Under the pieces are notes generated by a model, which did no database searches, was not told where the DNA came from, and saw only the letters and a program-made list of their open reading frames with translations. Shown here one piece after another: positions 60,901 through 64,000 of a stretch of DNA of 64,000 nucleotides (the stretch's first letter is position 1; the number at the start of each line of letters is the position of its first letter). Made by a program: the position numbers and the translations under genes. This stretch comes from Strigamia acuminata. Taxonomy: Eukaryota; Arthropoda; Chilopoda; Geophilomorpha; Linotaeniidae. The stretch spans positions 1,987,087 to 2,051,086 of the forward strand of contig OX442314.1 in NCBI GenBank assembly GCA_949358305.1, read 5' to 3'.

Positions 60901-61902
60901 ATATTTCGCTTTATACCGGCATGTCGGTATAAACTTTATGCACGCAATTTTAAAAACCTGGTAAACCCATGCCCAACGGCATGCCGCTTTATGTGAGGTA
61001 ATACGATACATAAATGTTAAGTATCGTTAAAAAGACACAAATCGCCGTTTTTTTCCCGGAAAAATAACGATTTATGCATTTATTTCTGATTTTCGGAAAA
61101 TATGCATTTATAGCCAATTTCGGCTTTTTATTGAATAAAAATAATTCCTATGCATTTATGCATTTATCCCAGCCCTATTTATTAAATTTTATTATTCAAA
61201 TACCATCGGTTGATGAGGAAATTGAGCCACTCGACGGTTTCGTCGGTCTGGAGAGCTCGCCGTCGATGTAGTCGCAGTTTCTCGAACGCCACGGACTCCT
61301 CGATCAACCGGTTGAAATTACTGAGCCAAACCGCGGCCAAAAAGAGCAGCAAAAGGACGACCCAAGCGACCGAGAAGCCCATTTGACCCAGCAGCCAACT
61401 GAGCAGCAAACACGAGCTCACAAGCACGTAGCTGTGCATCAATTGACTCCCGCGCTGAAACCGAATCAAAATCTCATCAAATTTCGAATTCCAAACAAAT
61501 GTGTCGATATCGTTACCTGACTTTTTCGCGCGAGAGCTTCGTCGTATTCGTCCGGCTCGGCCGCGCCGATCCCGTCGTCCTTCGCCGCATTCGGCGTGTC
61601 GAAATTCGCGTTTCGTTCGTCGTTCGAGTTGGGCAAGAGACCCGCACCGACTTCGCCCGCTGTCGGAAAAATAAATAAATAAACACAAATTTAAAATAGA
61701 AATAACAAACGGCCTCGATTTCGTTGGGAAAATCGATACAAAATTAAAATAAAAACAATAAAACGGCCTCGATTATCGTCTTTAATTCAAAACAAACAAA
61801 ATTCGGCGAGTTTGGCTTTAAATAAAATGGTAAATTAGATTAAAACTTACATCTGAAAGCGCTTTTTCTTTTGTGCATGTGTCTGTGGAGCCACGAAATC
61901 AT
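51953..61902 (-). CDS. SMP + multiple C2 domain membrane-tether protein (E-Syt/tricalbin-like)
   Basis: About 20 exons over 10 kb. First exon 61851-61902 (MISWLHRHMHKRKSAF). Exon 61516-61659 is acidic/Asn-rich; 61204-61454 holds a hydrophobic hairpin (YVLVSSCLLLSWLLGQMGF and VAWVVLLLLFLAAVWL) then ETVEWLNFLINR, as in extended synaptotagmins. An SMP lipid-transfer domain spans about 60.19-58.65 kb (FRLVKNSLDPLLNESKPSF, VELREFSLGDSTPFI, LGGKG, WVHSLVMDALTT). At least three C2 domains follow: 57.2-57.8 kb (AGVMYVCIHGAEDLLAPDK), 55.9-56.8 kb (GLMELTVIGARDLVAKDLNG, FSDPYCEVKI) and the last exons (54.2-54.3 and about 51.95-52.32 kb; SLNPRFDTEF). The Asp-rich loops DLNGFSDP and DKRGSPNP suggest Ca2+ binding. 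Such proteins tether ER to plasma membrane and move lipids. The 1.8-kb last intron carries hAT insertions. Some middle exon edges are approximate. Confidence 0.82.
52485..52656. mobile_element. hAT MITE 1 in the last intron of the SMP/C2 gene
   Basis: 172 bp, terminal repeats CAGGGGTCGGCAACC / GGTTGCCGACCCCTG, perfect 8-bp target duplication GCCTAGGT (52477-52484 and 52657-52664). Contains three copies of tatggtacat. No ORF. Confidence 0.93.
52665..53909. mobile_element. hAT MITE 2, carrying a minisatellite, adjacent to MITE 1
   Basis: Left end CAGGGGTTCTCTAACTCTTT, right end (reverse) CAGCGTTTCTCAAACTGTGG; these are imperfect inverted repeats of hAT type. Flanks GCCTAGGT (52657-52664) and CCCTAGGT (53910-53917) are target-site copies with one mismatch. 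The interior is almost only the 93-bp repeat array. Confidence 0.8.
52825..53720. repeat. 93-bp higher-order repeat inside hAT MITE 2
   Basis: Each 93-bp unit contains sub-units ggggtctttggatagtttt, gagagatttttggatggttt and ggggtttttggattgtttat. About seven near-identical copies, then degraded copies. The 319-codon minus-strand ORF with 31-residue repeats is a by-product. Confidence 0.9.
54830..55170. repeat. Minisatellite in an SMP/C2 intron
   Basis: Alternating units gaacttttgggcctaaattt and gaatttttggtcgaaaaaat. Confidence 0.88.
56105..56390. repeat. Minisatellite in an SMP/C2 intron
   Basis: 10-bp unit aaaaatgaag in about nine copies changes to aaaaatcaag and then aaaatcgagaaaaatataa. 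Confidence 0.9.
57030..57204. mobile_element. Fold-back MITE in an SMP/C2 intron
   Basis: 175 bp forming one imperfect hairpin: the left arm aatattgttacgcctacgga and on to gatttattagttgc pairs with the right arm gcaactaataaatc to aatatt. The arms are nearly the full half-length. No coding capacity; family unknown. Confidence 0.8.
58011..58048. other. Perfect 38-bp palindrome
   Basis: gccattttgaacgatgcgc followed directly by its exact reverse complement, without spacer. Lies in an intron of the SMP/C2 gene (between exons at about 57.83 and 58.2 kb). Confidence 0.95.
58950..59530. repeat. Minisatellite in an SMP/C2 intron
   Basis: About 30 copies of an 18-20-bp unit, tgcaattttatatgcaaaa, with longer variants (tgcaattattatgtgcaaaa). 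Confidence 0.92.
60580..61005. mobile_element. TIR element (MITE) in an SMP/C2 intron
   Basis: 426 bp with about 30-bp inverted ends beginning CGTATTACCTCACAT and then GCGGCATGCCG-like, flanked by ATAC on both sides (60576-60579, 61006-61009). The motif ggcatgccg or its close variant occurs at least six times within. No transposase. Confidence 0.8.
61022..61178. repeat. Dispersed repeat, copy 2
   Basis: Same family and orientation as 51530-51665 (tagccaatttcggcttttta shared), here directly beside the TIR element. Confidence 0.75.
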
Positions 61903-63377
61903 AATAAGCCAAAAAGCAATACCAAACACGTGTTCGGTAAATCAATTGGTCAAAATATCAAACATCTGGCGATTTACTCGGCCAAGCTAACTCCAGATAC
62001 AATTTAAAACCATTTTAAAATTAAATTTAAAAAAAAAATAAAAAATAAAAAAAATTTAGGTTTAAAAATCTAAAATTCTCGTCGTTCCCTCGTTCGCATT
62101 CGCTGCATTTGCAGCAATTGGTGTATTTGCACGAGTTCCCTCCTCGTTTGACGTTATATCTATCTGGTCTGTGGTGCTGGTTGAGGGACAGGTGCAATCG
62201 GCAAAGGGAAGGCCGGGTATTAAAGTCAAAGCACTCAAAGCGCGACAAATAAATATTCGAACAAACGGAAGGAAAAAAAATGCACAAATAATAAGATAAA
62301 AACTAATAATTTGTCAGTCATTCACGGATTACGCAATTCCGTCCGTTTACGCGTTTACGAGCTTTGATTTGGAGATTTTTCATCGGTCATTAGTCACGCA
62401 ACCGTTTCCTCTTTAGGATTAATCAATTTTTCTGTTTTAAACGCGAAAGGAATCCGGACGAGTTTACGATTTTTCTAAATTTTAAAACATCGAACGACGT
62501 TTTAATTTTTATTTTGCAACATCGAATTTCGTCATCGCCGTCCTGATAGTCGAGTTTAGCGGCACATAACGTAAGTCAAGGTCGAAATAAGGTATCTCTA
62601 TGAAAAAAATAATATTAAAACCGTTTTCGTTTCGTTTTCGTTTCGTTTTGTTGACTTTGGTGCATCGAGCGATTGTTCTCCGCAGCTTTTGCGCGGTAAT
62701 TAAACGAATTAAATGAATTAAATTATCGATATTTACCCGGTGTTTGTTCGCAATTTTCCTCCCCAATTAGATCTTTCTCCATTGCGGCCTTTTTTCTGTC
62801 TCTGATCGTCTCTATTTTCGTTTAGTCTGCGACCGAAGCTGCGGGGACGAGACGGCAAAGTCCGCGACACAATAAACACGATTTTTTCGCATCAAACTTG
62901 CATTTCAAACGGAATGATACTCACTATAGGGCAATTAGTGAATGCACAATTCAGCAAATATCCCATTCTTCGTTCGTGATAACTCGGAGCAACTCGGATG
63001 ACTCATCTCGTCCCCCTAAAACCACTAAAACTCATCACCCTCCTCCTCCTCTTCGCGTCGAGCCAGACTGTACACAAAACAAAACAACACGCGCCAACTT
63101 TGGAATTTACGCATGCCCAAGCCGGCTGTTCGCAAAGAACGCCGTCATGTCGGCAAAATGAGACGTTTATTCGAGGCAAAAGCTAAATCAAGTCGAAACG
63201 TCGATGTTTTTCCACAAAATTCGACCGATTTCCCACTCGTTTTCGTTCCGTTCCGTTTTTGAGGGGGTTCCGCCATTTCGAGTTTCCAAGCGTGGGCCAC
63301 GTGACCGAGCCGAAAGCCAATTATCGAAGCAGATTTTAAACGATCGAAGATTTGAAATTTTTGGCTAGGCCGAAACA
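61903..63377. other. 5' region of the SMP/C2 gene and divergent promoter with the NUSAP1-like gene
   Basis: Contains a possible alternative first exon (62737-62782). The remainder shows no gene. GC-rich patches near 62830-62870 and 63230-63310 may be promoters. Confidence 0.5.
62737..62782 (-). CDS. Possible alternative first exon of the SMP/C2 gene
   Basis: ATG at 62780-62782 opens MEKDLIGEENCEQTP and reaches a donor (CCGG|GTAAAT) in phase 1, the same phase as the other first exon, so it could join the exon at 61659. It would replace the basic start MISWLHRHMHKRK with an acidic one. Unproven. Confidence 0.4.
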
Positions 63378-64000
63378 ATGGATGCCGGCAATTTGACATC
63401 GTCGATTAATAATTTAAATACGCTGAAATACGCGGGTTTACAGGAGCTTGCGAAAAAATGCGGTCTCAAGGCCAATCTAAAGGTGCGTAGCGAGTACGGC
63501 GAACGAGTGCCGCCATTTTCAAACCAAAAACTATTCCACTAACCCGACAAATCGTTCACACAGGCCGAGAAATTACGCGACAGTTTACGGATTCACCTTA
63601 CGAAAAGTGACAAAATAAACGCAAAAGAAACAAATTTGGTTCGTGGGACACAATTATCATTTCGAAATGAATAAATCGACTAAATTCAATCGTTTTTAGG
63701 TTGCGAATCAAGCTGGAAACGACAGAGCGAGACGAATTCGTCGCCGAACGTTCGAGTTGGAGGAAGCGGCGATGGGCGCGCTCACGCCCGAGATCTTGCA
63801 GGAAAACCAAGTGCACGAGCACAAGAGATTAATAAACGAGGGGGAGAAGGCGCTCGCTTCGTCTAGGGAGCAAAACCCGCCGCAAATCAAGTGGAAGTTG
63901 ATCGATGACGAAAACAAACCGCCCGTTTCGAAGTCGGATCAAATTGTTGCGGCCGGAACGAGTTCGTCGCTTCGCAAACGAGTCGCGCTGCGCCCGCAGA
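63378..64000 (+). CDS. NUSAP1: NUSAP1-like SAP-domain spindle protein, 5' part
   Basis: Three exons seen (63378-63482, 63564-63638, 63700 to beyond the window). The start MDAGNLTSSINNLNTLKYAG, then LQELAKKCGLKANLKAEKLR, matches the N-terminal SAP domain of NUSAP1 (LKYxxLQxLAKxxGLxANxxxxKL). SAP domains bind DNA; NUSAP1 binds and bundles spindle microtubules near chromosomes. The rest in the window is Arg/Lys-rich and disordered (RARRIRRRTFELEE). The microtubule-binding C-terminus lies outside. Start: the first ATG, directly before the SAP motif. Confidence 0.75.

Overview
The window is nuclear DNA of an invertebrate animal. Genes have many short GT-AG introns, exons are GC-richer than the AT-rich introns, and the gene set is metazoan: VRK kinases, a PRP8 copy, RNF8, DPY30, CCDC85, NEMF, ZC3H14, RPUSD1, BTBD7, COX8, an SMP/C2 tether protein and a NUSAP1-like protein. 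hAT MITEs, a Ty3/gypsy element and Helentron-like elements would fit an arthropod or another protostome, but I cannot name the species.

Layout. 0.8-4.1 kb (-): a VRK-type kinase whose last two exons encode a Barrier-to-Autointegration Factor (BAF) domain, so a kinase is joined to the fold of its classical substrate. 4.6-8.6 kb (-): a HEAT-repeat protein. 8.95-9.8 kb (+): an essentially intronless, diverged PRP8 domain IV copy. 10.2-19.5 kb: a repeat-rich block with an LRR gene, a young Ty3/gypsy element with identical LTRs nested in an old opposite-strand LTR element, a rearranged copy of LRR-gene pieces, and a hAT MITE. 19.65-20.7 kb (+): RNF8. 21.55-27.5 kb: two more VRK genes head to head. 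27.96-29.7 kb (-): DPY30. 30.0-31.7 kb (+): a tandem pair of small unknown paralogues. 32.1-34.3 kb (-): CCDC85. 34.56-40.3 kb (+): NEMF/Rqc2. 40.4-42.9 kb (-): ZC3H14/Nab2. 43.07-44.0 kb (+): RPUSD1. 44.07-44.83 kb: a Helentron-like element. 45.26-48.75 kb (-): BTBD7. 50.08-50.37 kb (+): COX8. 51.95-61.9 kb (-): an E-Syt/tricalbin-like SMP plus multi-C2 protein with hAT and fold-back insertions in its introns. 63.38 kb to the end (+): the start of a NUSAP1-like gene.

The genes are a housekeeping mixture (chromatin and nuclear envelope, ribosome quality control, mRNA and tRNA processing, respiration, lipid transfer) rather than one pathway. The links that stand out are the three VRK genes and the BAF domain fused to one of them. 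Two architectural features recur. Many genes form head-to-head pairs over short shared promoters. Many longer introns are filled by a minisatellite whose repeat unit is private to that intron; these repeats create many long but spurious ORFs.

Exon boundaries come from reading splice sites by eye and checking phase. For the VRK genes, the HEAT gene, DPY30, RNF8, COX8 and the small paralogues the exon sums are exact multiples of three. For the SMP/C2 gene and parts of ZC3H14 and NEMF the boundaries are approximate.
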